A stretch of DNA of 64,000 nucleotides, taken from contig JAFREE010000007.1 of assembly GCA_019400425.1 (NCBI GenBank), positions 248,001-312,000 on the forward strand. Reading direction: 5' to 3'. The position numbers and the translations under genes were made by a program. The notes beneath the pieces are model-generated. The model was not told where the DNA came from and did not search any database. It worked only from the letters and a program-made list of their open reading frames with translations. Of the stretch, positions 9,376 to 20,597 are shown piece by piece. Position 1 is the stretch's first letter, and the number at the start of each line of letters is the position of its first letter. Source of the stretch: Hymenochaete sp. R1. Its lineage: Eukaryota > Basidiomycota > Agaricomycetes > Hymenochaetales > Hymenochaetaceae.

Positions 9376-12330
9376 CCGGGCGTTCACACTGACAAATGTC
9401 AAGAGAAACACGAGCGGAACGGACGGGTCAGAAGAACTAATACTTATTCCCGCACATACACGATCATCAACTCTCATCCCTTTATACGACGGCTACTATG
9501 CATCGCCACGTGAGAAATAGAAGCAACCCATGCAACCAAGACTAAGGATGGAAGGTCAACAATATAATTGACAACACGCTTGCGCTATCTGTGATTCTAT
9601 CTATGTATCGCCCGAGTAGTGTCTGGTGGGCGCGGCATCTCTGTCCGCAGCAGCTTATAGGCTCCCAATAAGACTATTCAATACTGCGCCTTCCCAATTT
9701 AGTCCTCCCACGACTCGAATAGTATGTCATTGGAAAGGACCCCGCGAGTGGATCAGACGGCCGCATCTGCCAGAGACGTGTCTGTATTAATTCAAGTTGG
9801 CATCCCTTTCTATCACAATGTGCCAGTGCTTTCGGGAGATGGGCTTACGAGAGTGCTTACCTACATTGGCAGCGGTCGCTGCGTTTCGGTATTTGCGTGG
9901 GCCTTATGTTTTCGACGTCATAAACTTTCACCAAAATCCATCTTGGGTCTCGGCCAGTGGCTAGGCAGAGGCGGATCGAGGCAACTATCGAGACTTGCCG
10001 AGGGAATCCCTGCAAACCTTTTTTCCCCATTCATCATCACAGCCCAGCATTCCTAACAATATCAATCGATGATCCCGACTTTACCACATATCATCAGTCT
10101 GCATGTCCCTCCCATTCCTTTGGTCCGCACTCAAAAGCACAGCAACGGTGAACAGGCAACCAAGCAAAGTCGATTTCGACTCAAGATTCTTCGTTGACAA
10201 GTTATCTTCCCTCTCTTCAGGTTCCCAGCGAGCCTCCTACATCCCCAACTTGAAGCTGAGGAAGCAGCATCAAAAACTGGTATCACTCCATTTCTCGCGT
10301 GCCCACTGTCGGGGCATTATCCATTGACCGAATAACATTGTGAATTTGTGATAAAGTCGTCCAAGTCTCCCTGCCAGTGAGTGCTTGCCAGTGAGTCACT
10401 ATCTACGCACAAAGTCCGATCCTCCTCACCTACTAACTAGCACCCGGGCCACCTCTTCCTTCCATCAAATTCCAAAGAAAAGCCAGTCTTTTACCAAAAC
10501 CCCGAGGACATGCTCGTGAATGTGATCGTGAAAGAGACCCTGAGCGAGCGATAGTACCAGTGATGGATGGAGATTTGGAAGCTATATGGCTGTACGACGT
10601 GGGTGCCGGTGCATGCAACTTGAACCCAACCCAGGGAATCGGATTTTCAAGTTCTGGGTGGGGTACTGGTGGGGTAGGGCACAGAAGCTCACTGGCACGA
10701 CTTACTGGCACAAGAGCTGGCTGAGCCGATAAAACAGAACTTGAACGGTCGATTCGGAGCCGGTGTTAGAAGACCGAGCACACAGCGGCTCATGATAGTG
10801 ATAGGCGATGGATCTTGGAATACATTGATTAATATTCTTTCCAGCTGTAAGCATCAGGATCACTAGTAGTAGTACTGGCAAGCATGCTGGAAGTGGTAGC
10901 CACGCTGGCATACATATATATGCATGTATCTACAGATGTCAGATAGGAGACGCTGCAAATAAGTAATTTCATGAGTTCAAGTTGGGTCACCAACTGAACC
11001 CCGATCCCAGACCGAATCCAGATACTATTTACTAGTAGCCGCTGCGGGGGATGTCATAAGGCTCGGAGGAGGAACTTGAACGGTCAGTCGGTATCTTCAA
11101 GGTCAGCCTGAGGTTCCAGATAAATGGTCGATGTGTCGTCGAGCCTCACGTATCATTGTCATACCAGACTCCGACATCAACGAATCATTCGCCACTAATA
11201 ACAGTTAATTACCTCTTCATCGCACGCACGCACTGGGCTACCTGTAATCTCCGCAGCGGCCTCGCTCGCACCATTCAAGTCGATATGCAGCAACCCGCAT
11301 TCAGTTCAAGTTGGCAATCACCACTCGATCGCGTTATTGAGTATCCACAATCAATGCATGGCCCCCTCCGAGTCCGAGTCGCATTTACATTCAGAACAGC
11401 AACCTGAACGCCGGCGGCACACCCAAGATATGATCGAAACCAGTATACTAGTACTGATGGGTATCACTTTGATAGTCATGAGAACCACGGACCAAACTAA
11501 GTAACGTGTTATCGGAACGAGATACTCAAAAGAGGAAGGGAGAAGGAGGGGTGCCAGTGGGGAGTAATACGGCGGAGAGCAATAAAGATGAGAGGAGGGG
11601 ACACCGGAGAGGAGTAAAGCGAAGTATAAAGGGGTAAGCACGGAAGAAAGAACTAATCGGGAGGAAAGAGAAGGAAAAATAAACGAACGAGAGGCTGTAA
11701 AATCCTTCCAAAGGAGAAGATATCGATGTGGCGTTGAGAAGATGGGACGGACAGGACGAAACGGACAAGTGAAGAAAGTGGGAGGGACTCCGCGAACCCG
11801 AACTCGAATAATGCAAAAGCAGTAGCAAAAGAAAGAAGTAAGAAGTAAACGGAAATTAGGAAACACCTCCAGGGATAAAAAAGAGTGTACAGTATTCAAG
11901 ATAGCATGTTGAGTTTCAAAAGGTTTCAAACGAAGCGCATAGATGGATGAATGGATGGGAGCTACATGTTGGAGTTGATGAAAATGGAGGTGAAAGAGGT
12001 TTGTAAGATGGAAGCGGGGAGACGGATTTAAGGAGTTGAACGGTTTACAGCCGTAGCTGAGGAGTGTGGACGGATGACGCAAGGAAAGGAGGAGGAAAGC
12101 GTAGACGATGAATGTGACAATGCATTAAAAAGGAGAAAGAAGAAAGAGAGGAGGAAGAGGAGACCGTCAAGAACGTGAAGATGAAAAGATAAAAAAAATA
12201 TTGCGTTTTTTCTGACTCGGATTAAATCTGTTGTAACAAGAAAACCAACGAACTGTCCACATCAATGATCAAATAAAAAAAAAAGAGAAGATATTATTGA
12301 AGTCTGAACCCAATCCCACACAGCCCACCA
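9376..12330. other. Gene-free tract of about 3 kb with repeated short words
   Basis: Lies 5' of the membrane-protein gene and 3' of the RhoGAP gene. No frame gives a recognisable protein. The 9-mer TTCAAGTTG or its complement occurs at 9791, 10246, 10616, 10976 and 11305. The 14-mer GAACTTGAACGGTC occurs at 10737 and 11072, and TTCAAGTTGGCA at 9791 and 11305. From about 11510 to 12190 the plus strand is strongly purine-rich, probably 3' UTR or flank of RhoGAP. The tract may be a long upstream regulatory region, an untranslated RNA or decayed repeats. Confidence 0.5.
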
Positions 12331-15300
12331 CTACGCCCCACCACCACTCGACGACGTCGCCGCCATCAACACACTCTTCGCCCAATCCTCCTCAGGGCCC
12401 TGCCCGATATTGAAATCCAAGAAACTCCTCGATCCAGACCCACTACTGCTATTACTCGATGCCGTCGACAGCTGATACGCTTCGGGCATGAGTCCGCGGG
12501 ACGTCGTAGGGGGCGTGTAAAACACCGAGTTGGTCACAGCCGAATCGTCCGACGAGACACGGTTGAGCACGTCTTCGGATGGACGGCGCGTGGGCAAGCG
12601 GAGGGTGCCTCCGTTTATGGTGATAGGACAAGATGAGAGGTTCGGTGTCTGCTGCTGCATTTGACTTGGTTCGTCGGTGATGGACAAACCGAGCCCGATA
12701 TCCATCCTCGAGGTGTCTACAGGCAGCATGAGCACCGGACACGGCGTCGACGAGCGCGGCGGCTCAGGGAACTCGCCCAGATCTTCAAGCGTCAGGTCTG
12801 GGACAGACGACTTTGCTCCCGCATCGTGTCGATATTGCTTGATCTCAGCATCAACCTCAGCATCCGGTCGTTCGAGACTCTGTTTCTGACTGTGGCTCTG
12901 AGTTTGAGTCTGGGTCTGTACCTGTGCAAGTCCGAACAATGACGAGATCGATCGCTTGGCCTTCAATCCCAACAACGATGCCTTGCTCTTCCGCCTCCTC
13001 AGCCCAGATCCGTTCGTCCCCATCGGCAACGAGTTTGAGCTCGCCTCAGCGCTGCTGGTGTTGCCATTACCATTGCTACTCCTTCCCGTCGTAGTCGTCG
13101 CTGCCGCCGCGGTCGATGGAAAGTTGAAGCCCATTTCTTGGAGATTCGGACTACTGGACGAATACACGCTCGATCGCGACTTCATATTAGACGAAGTAGC
13201 GCCACGCAAGATGTCCATGGCGTGTTCGATGGGCGTGACGGGTGCGCTGCTGCCTCCTCCACCCATGGCCATGGGGAACGGAATTGGATGCCCAATCAGC
13301 GACCTCCGAATCGCCGAGCGCGCGTTGGCAACGGACGTCGACGGGAACGACGTCGAAGGGGACGGAAGGTCGGATTGGGACCTCAATGGCGTAAGTTTCG
13401 GCTTGGCTCTGTTTGAATCCGCCGTGGAGGGCCTCAGGCTGTTTGAAGGACTGGTGAAAAGTGCTGCTGCCGGGTTGCAGCCTGAGTTGGATGGTGTCCG
13501 CAAGCTCCAGGAGTCAGAGGACGCACTCAGCCCCGGTGGTGAGTACAAGTTATTAGGCGTCCCCGAGCTCGTCACAGAATCCGTTTCGTTCTTCCCCGTC
13601 GATGGCGTAGATATGAGCGGCAAAGTCAAACTCGACAGTGTTGGTACCGCTCCTCTCGAGCTCGAAGACGAGGCAGATCGACCATCAAGACCATCCTTAT
13701 TCGAAATTTCCCCACCAAGAGCAACATCACTCGTCCCATTTTTACTCTCGCTTCTACTTCCGTTTGCGTCTATCCCCGACTCGGACAATTGGCTGCCTTC
13801 GTCCATCGGACTACCACCACCACCACCCACGTTCTCTTTCTCCGCACCATCCTCATCTTTATCTCCAATATCAGGGATATTTAAGACAGCCCCCTCAGGC
13901 GGCCCATCCCAAATCCCTTTACCCTCGCACAACACACGCAGCAAAGGCGGGCTCATCATCATGCTCGGACAGAACACCAGCAACAAGTTCGACAGAGGCA
14001 TCTTCGTTTCGGCAGACGCACGTGCTGTAGCTGAGATGAGCTCGGTGACAGTCCTTAGCAAGTCCCGGTTCTCTCGAGGTAAACGAGAGATCAGCGTTGC
14101 TAACGCGTTGATCAGCGAGTCGCTCGCTGTTCTGGGACTCAGCATCGGCACAGCAAAAGTCGAAAGGGAAGGCGCCTTGCGAATGTGAGGAGCGGTAAGG
14201 TCTCGAGGGTTTGAAGGTAGCCCGGGACCATGAGATTGGGCGAGTCTCACGCCTGAGCTTGGATTGCTGCTTTCACCCATGCTGTTCTCCGCTGTCAGCG
14301 CCGCTTCGAAATATGGCATCAATGTCCGCGTCAACAACGGTTCGGGAACTTATGAATACGATCAGATATAAAAATCTTTGTGACGGATTGGACGAATACA
14401 TACGTTCTCGCAAGTACGCTTTCAAGATCGAGGAGACCGCATGCGGGTCGATCTCTCCCGGTCCACAGACCGTCAAATCGAAGTCACCACCAGCGTCGAA
14501 CTCGGAACGAATCTTCAATACATGAGTCGACCTCCCCGAGATACTATAGACCCACAAGTCATCAAGGGAATGAAAGCGGAACAGATTGATCATCAGCAAT
14601 ATATTCTGACCACCCGGACAAGCAAGAAGATGGGGCAAGCGAAGCCACCACTCACCGGAATAGACCCTCCTCCTGTAACCCCCATTTACGAATGTGCTGA
14701 GCACACCTCGCAACGAGCGCAGGTAAAAGTCGATTCTCCAACACCGCGTTCCTCTCGACATCTACCTCCGCCCCGCCTCTCTTCTCATCCCCACCCTCAC
14801 ACGCCGTCTCCCTCACACACGAAGCCAAGTCACGTCCAAAGACAAGCCCCCGCGCGTTCGGGATCGGCGAACGCACGCAGAGCCCGAGGTTCGGTCCTCG
14901 ACTTGATGGGCCATCTGTATCCGAAGCAGAAGCCGAGGCAGACCCGATACTCCACGTACCCGAAGGCGCATTCTGCGCATGTCGTCTCAAGGCCTTCTTC
15001 GACGAAACCGGCGGATGTGACGCATTCGTAACGCTTGATTGCAGAACCCTATGACTTTTCCCCCCTCGACTCTTTTGCTCGCTCTTAGGCGTACCCATAT
15101 CCTTACCAGGCGACGGAGGTACTGGAATGGCATTGGCTTGATCGTAGCCCGGGGCGCCGCCCAGCAATGCAAAAGAACGACCAAGCCTGTCGACCGCCTT
15201 TGACGTGAAGCTGACCGCTGTCTGACGGAACCCTTTCGCTTGGATGCTCTGTAACCGATTTCGTTGATGTGCGGGCCTCATTGTGGGGCCCTGTGACGAG

Positions 15301-17027
15301 CTCAGCGGCGAAGGTTGTTGTGCACTCGCTTGTGGTTGCGGCTGCGGCTGCTGCTGCTCCATAAGACTGCTCGTTTGCGACTTGGACGATGTCGAAGTCG
15401 AAGTAGAAAGCGAGGACAAACTTTCAGATGCGGCCTTGGCGCCAATCCAGGGGTCCAGCTTTGAGTTATATTGTGTGTATTGATGAGGCATACGCGAAGA
15501 GTCTGTGAGCGATGTTTCCGAACCTGGGGTGACTGAGATGAAAGCGTCGAGCGAAGGCCGAGCAGAAGAGCTTTCGTCGTCTTTGGGGAAGGGAGAGGAA
15601 GTAACGGATGTGGTAGACGAATTGGCCGTGTGAAGTCCCGTCGAGATCGAACATGATAATGCTTCAGAATCTGAGCCGCTCGTATGATCTGAAGGCGCAG
15701 CTGCATCACGATGGGTGGAGCCAGGCTTTCTGCCGATGCGAATGGACAATGAACTGCGACGGGCGTTGGATGGTACGACGGGCACAGGAGGTGTCTTGCC
15801 TGAGCTGGATGGCGGCCTTTGTGCACTTGATTCTCCCAGGTTGCTAACGGAATTGAATGCAGAGGGCGGTGCGGATGCTAATGCAGAATTCTCTTCATCG
15901 TCATCGTCTTCGCTGTCGACCTCTGGAAGGCCAAAATCAAAATCGGTAACCAGGGCGCTGAGACGCTTTCCTGCCACCATATTTGCGTTTCCAGATGGAT
16001 GGACTGTATGACCCGAATTGGTTGACTCAGCGAGCGACAGAGGCCGAGGTGTCCTCGAGCCCACGAGACGCACTGTTCGAAGCGTGGAATCACTTTTCCG
16101 CCAATCGTCTGCAATCTCTTTTGCAGTTCTGTCCTCCTCGCGCCGTTCACGCCTTTGAGGTGTCTTGACGTCACCCTCCGTTGTCGTAGGGACAACGACC
16201 TCCGGCCGTGTCTCGATCTTTGTCACGACTACTGGATGCGTGTCTGGCGCACGAGGCTGCGGAGCTTCCCTTTGTGCAGATGATGAAATATTACTATCCG
16301 AAGATGGCTGTTGCTGTATTGCATCCTTCTTTTCCACCTTGTTTAAAGGATCAGACTGAGTTGACGAGGCCGACGAAGACGATGAAACCCGAGACACGTC
16401 GGGCCTTGACACAGGCAGCGGTGGAGGCGGAGCTGTGCCAGTCGACCTGTGAGAATGGATGGATGATTGCGAAGCATTCAATCGACCCTTTAACGCCGTT
16501 AATTTACTTGAGGCGAACTGCGAAAGCTGACGAGCAGAGCTACGAGAGGGTGGACGAGATAGTTCGTGCATGTCGTTTGGTGTGATGCCGCTGCTCGCGT
16601 GTGAAAGGGAACTTTCTTGACGGACCAATTCGTTGCTCCGACCTCTGCTTCTGCTGCTACTAGTCCTGCTCGCCAGACTGGAAGACGGTGTCGTAGACGG
16701 CGTATGCATCGAGGACGCTGGTGTCAATAGAGTTCCATCAGAAACGAGCTTGGAAAAGTCCTCGGACTTTTTCCTTCGCCCGGGCCACCCGAACCTATAC
16801 CTGCTCGAGGACTGTTGGGCAGTCTGGGGCTCAGGATGAGGGGACGAGTGCACAGCACTCTCTGTTTGACCCATTGGCGTAGATGTAGAGGTGGAGGGGC
16901 GACGTGGAGTCGGGAACTCGTCTATCCTAGCGGCAGCGGCTGAGAAGGAGGAAGCAGGAGGAGGGGTAGATGAGGGAGTGAAAGAAGAGGCGCTTGGGGC
17001 CTGTTTGGTGGCTGTATCTCGTCTCAT
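12331..17027 (-). CDS. RhoGAP-domain GTPase-activating protein with long disordered arms
   Basis: Stimulates GTP hydrolysis by Rho-type GTPases, switching off polarity, septation and actin signals. The first ATG in frame is at 17027 (MRRDTATKQAPSASSF); the frame is open further upstream but has no ATG. About 700 residues of Ser/Pro/Thr-rich sequence precede the GAP domain. This runs from GLVFGRDLASCVRET through LPALVARCAQHIRKWGL, EEGLFR|ISGRS (arginine finger at the exon junction), DPHAVSSILKAYLREL|PEPLLT and MPLSNLLLVFCPSMMM. A C-terminal arm of about 500 disordered residues ends with SSSGGGA. Three exons are seen, with introns near 14590-14651 and 14338-14405. No BAR, PH or C2 domain is visible. 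The low-complexity arms give long overlapping open frames on both strands that are not genes. Confidence 0.9.
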
Positions 17028-17916
17028 GGCGAAGCGTGGATTGGGTGATGAAAGGCAAGAAGGAGAAGGGCGAGGTGATCGAGTGAGAGAAGATGGATGG
17101 ATGGATGGGATCGACTGGTGGTGGTGTGGTGTGTGATGTGAGGGAGAGGGAGAGGTAGCGTGAGCGAGGGAGCGCAATGGAACCTAGCAAAGTTAAAATA
17201 GCCGACTGACCTCCTGATCTTCGTCTGCTTGTCTCTATCCTCACGTAAAATAGACCATGAGAGAACGGCTTGGAGTCTACGAGCAGAGCATAGAAAAAGG
17301 AGAGCGACGAGGACGATGATGAGGAAGGTGGTGGTGAGAGAGCAAGAGAAAGAGAAAGAGAAAAGAGAAAGGAAAGAGAGCTTATACGTTCCCGCGAAAG
17401 AAAAAAGCCCAGGAAAGCCAGGACCAATGCTAATGCCAATACACCTCTGCCGTGAGCTTCTGGCTTCAATTTCAATCCAAGGCTACCAGTACCGTCTACG
17501 CTGCTGACTGCTGCTGATATCAAAGCGGGTGAAGTAGTGATTCTGGTAACCATCTTCGTTACATCAGATTCTCCTCTACCTTGTCTCATCATTCTCATCA
17601 TATCTCAAAATACAAATATCCATCACTTTTTCCAATGGCGATGCCTTGTCTAAAACACAAAATTTCCAGACTGTCCTGGCCGCAGAGACAAAGTAAGAAC
17701 GAGAGAAAAAAACGGTGACATGCATGCGATGCTTTGGCCATCGGTCTGGCACTCGCAAGTTGCACGCGTGTCGCCAACATTGGCAACAAGCTCTAGTCCT
17801 CGACCGAGTATCTCTCTCTCTCTGTCCCCTACTCCCATCCTCCACCCATTTATCTTCCTCTTTTATTTTGCATGTCGTCCTCATCATCTCCTCAATAACT
17901 TTATACATAGACTTCA
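17028..17916. promoter_or_regulatory. Divergent promoter between RhoGAP and carrier, CT-rich on both sides
   Basis: The 889-base head-to-head gap has a GA-rich run at about 17330-17400 (CT-rich on the RhoGAP strand) and a CT-rich run at about 17800-17880 just before the carrier ATG. CT-rich leaders near start sites are common in filamentous fungi. I see no coding exon in it. Confidence 0.35.
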
Positions 17917-19379
17917 ATGCCTTCGGATTTATCATCATCATCATCATCATCAACTTCCTCCCTCAAATCCCCATCTCTTGATGCAGATCGGCACCCCTCT
18001 ATAGCCCCGACCGCAAGCTCTGCGCCATCCCAAGCCGCCGAAATGGCCACCCAGGCGCAGCTCGAACCAACACCTCGGAAACACTCTTTTGCCTTTAGTG
18101 ATTTCATCAGTCCGCAGGTGTCGTCCTACTTCGTCGCAGGTGGCGTAGCAGGTGCTGCGTCCCGGACCGTCGTTAGTCCCCTAGAACGCCTTAAAATTAT
18201 CCAGTGAGTCCAGTTCCAGTCCTACTCGTTCTCGCCCTCGCCCTCGCATATCTTGACATTTTCGGATTTCACAGGCAAGTGCAACCCCCTTCTCATGATT
18301 CGCCCTATCGTGGCGTCTGGCGCAGTCTCGTGCGAATGTTTCGCGAGGAGGGGTTCGCTGGCTTCATGAGAGGCAACGGCATAAACTGCGTTCGCATCAT
18401 CCCTTACAGCGCCGTCCAATTCACCACATACGAGCAGCTCAAGAAGGTGTGTGATACATATCATCATTGTTGTTTGCAGAGCCTGATATCTGCCTTCAAG
18501 TGGTTTACCCGCTACGGAGAGAGGCAGCTGGATACGCCGACAAGGTTGCTATCTGGCGCGCTGGCCGGTATAACCAGTGTCTGTGCGTTTTGTTTCGTCT
18601 AAATCCTAAATACCCTGTCTCTCTTCTCTCTATGTTTCAAATCTCAAAAAACTCAACACCCAAATTTTTTAAGGCTCTACATATCCCCTAGATCTCGTCC
18701 GATCCCGCCTCTCCATCGCAACAGCCTCCATCATACCACCCTCATCATCCAGCACCAGTACCAGTTCCAGCTCTTCCTCATCCGCCGGCGCAGCGTCCGC
18801 AACCGCAACAACCTCCCCCTCCCGCCACCCCACCCCACCGGGCCCCAAACCCTCTCATCTAACCATCCTCGGGATGACCAAAAAAGTCATGGCCGAAGAA
18901 GGCGGCGTGCGCGCCCTCTACCGCGGTCTCCCCGCCACCGCCTTTGGCGTCGCCCCCTACGTCGGCATCAACTTCGCCGCATACGAGGCCCTCCGCGCGT
19001 TCGTCACCCCGCCCGGAAAACAGAGCGCGGTGCGCAAGTTGTGCTGTGGGGCGCTGGCGGGGAGTATCAGCCAGACGCTGACGTATCCGATGGATGTGCT
19101 CAGGCGGAAGATGCAGGTGACGGCGATGACGAGCTTGGGGGGCGTGAGGCATGCGGGGGCGGTGGATGCGATGAGGTATATTGTGAAGACGGATGGAGTG
19201 AAGGGGCTGTATAAGGGTCTTTGGCCTAATCTTTGTGAGTCTCGATTCGCTTTTTTTTTGGTTTTGGTTGAGAAGTCGAAACTGATTATGCGTCAGTGAA
19301 AGTAGCGCCGAGTATAGCGACCTCGTTCTTCACGTATGAGCTCGTCAAGGACTTCCTCCTCCCCCCTACCACATCATAG
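17917..19379 (+). CDS. Mitochondrial carrier (SLC25), YPR011c-like
   Basis: A six-helix inner-membrane carrier. The closest match I can recall is yeast YPR011c, which moves adenosine 5'-phosphosulfate and PAPS, with SLC25A42-type carriers next. The ATG at 17917 gives a Ser-rich leader; an internal ATG at 18044 is a plausible shorter start. The three repeats are visible: YFVAGGVAGAASRTVVSP then ERLKIIQ|QVQ; RLLSGALAGITSVC|STYP with LDLVRSRL; and CCGALAGSISQTLTYP then MDVLRRKMQV. Linkers GFMRGNGINCVRIIPYSAVQ and ALYRGLPATAFGVAPYVG are typical. A low-complexity Ser/Pro insert of about 35 residues sits in the matrix loop between repeats 2 and 3. Five exons; the stop is at 19377-19379 after DFLLPPTTS. 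APS/PAPS as substrate is inference. Confidence 0.9.
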
Positions 19380-20357
19380 CCATAGCCATAGCCATCGCGA
19401 AACTTCTCTTACCTCCCTGGAACCATGGAATCATATTTTTCCCCACACCGGCTCGCTCTCCTAGCATCCACCCACCCACACATACACATCGATTCTTATC
19501 CGGGCCTTCGCTTGCTTTCGTTCTGTTCTGCGTTCTGCGTTTTTTTTCGTATATACACATACATTTGATTATTCATTATGTTTCTACTTAGAGAATCAGA
19601 TCCAACAACAAGACAACAAGACAACTGCATCCTATTTTCTTCTTTTCTCTTTCTCTCTCTTTCGTCTTCTTCAATTCGTCGTTCAACTCTAATTTCGCTA
19701 CGATCGCCTTTCCTTTCTCCTCGACTCGTTTTTTATTCTTCTTCTCGAAAGCGATTGGTGCGTTTGGAAGCCTTTTTTTAAAAAACAAACAAACAAACGA
19801 ATGATTTAGGAACCAACAGACTCGTCTGCAGAGTATCGTTTACAGTCTCAGTCTGACATCCCAAGAGCAGGATCGATGCTTTTCGAAAATGCGAGTTTTT
19901 TCAAACTGGTTCACAGTAGGACTCCCACTAGCAGTACTAGTCCATTTCTGGGTCCTCTCCACTTTACGGTCCGAGGAGTCACCTTACAGGGAGTGCGGCC
20001 CGGGTGTTGCTAAGAATAGCTTGCTTGCTGAGGGAGGTTCACTGTTAATATTACGTCAGGTTAAGTCGAGTCGAGTAGGCTTCGTCGATCATGATGAGTG
20101 TTTGGAGGTCAACTTTCTGCGACTTGCACCTTTACCATCCCCACCTTCGTCCGTCTCAGCGTATTCAATAAGTGGGTATGATACATGTTTTTACTAGGAA
20201 AGGAGATGGTGCTCTCTGACCGACTGCATGATATGTGGACTTGATGACCTGGTTGCACCTCATTTTGTCTTCAAATGACGCGTGGTCGAATCTTTCAGTC
20301 GGTCGCGGTCAGAAAAGGATGTTACGCTTCTCACTTCCCGACCCTATGGCGAATACC
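19380..20357. other. Intergenic spacer between carrier and copy A
   Basis: The first 400 bases hold a CATAGC tandem and CT-rich runs and probably the 3' UTR of the carrier. An open frame at 19889-20197 has one hydrophobic stretch but no recognisable domain and no splice context, so I do not call it. Nothing else is supported. Confidence 0.4.
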
Positions 20358-20430
20358 CTCGATCATTCAGGACTTGGCTAGGTCTGTCTGTCTGCCTGTT
20401 CTCGAATGATAGTCTGAGACCCTCCTCAAG

Positions 20431-20484
20431 ATGGCTGACACTCCTGTCGTGTCCTATATAAACCTAACGATTGAAGAGGTCTGA
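20431..20484 (+). other. Conserved 17-codon mini-ORF over the TATA box, copy A
   Basis: ATG in a strong context (AAGATGGCT) opens MADTPVVSYINLTIEEV followed by TGA. The copy B counterpart differs at three bases, one of them amino-acid changing (T to A) and two silent. The TATATAAA box lies inside it, so it would only be translated from an upstream transcription start. It could equally be conserved promoter sequence. Confidence 0.3.
20455..20462 (+). promoter_or_regulatory. TATA box of copy A
   Basis: TATATAAA, 143 bases before the ATG at 20598, in the same setting (TCCTATATAAACC) as in copy B. Confidence 0.55.
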
Positions 20485-20597
20485 GTCTCCAGGACTTGAC
20501 TTCCTTCTTCCTTCTTCTCCTATTCAGACTTGCTGCTCTAATCCATTTCTCCGCGCCCACTCGCCCTACAACGACTTCGACACCTTCGTTCAACGAA

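Noticed and set aside
9724..10056. 110-codon plus-strand frame in the gene-free tract
   Set aside because: No domain, and one of the repeated TTCAAGTTG words lies inside it; nothing supports translation.
11351..12082. 243-codon open frame on the minus strand
   Set aside because: Begins with TTG, has only Ser/Leu/Pro/Phe-rich sequence from a pyrimidine-rich strand, and no domain or splice context; most likely RhoGAP 3' flank.
12956..14188. 410-codon plus-strand open frame
   Set aside because: Antisense to the RhoGAP C-terminal arm; its length comes from the low-complexity codon pattern of the true gene.
17177..17177. Upstream start of the RhoGAP frame at 17177
   Set aside because: The codon is TTG; the first ATG in frame is at 17027, followed by a plausible N-terminus.
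19889..20197. 102-codon plus-strand frame with one hydrophobic stretch
   Set aside because: No recognisable family, no CT-rich leader or TATA box, and no continuation by splicing.
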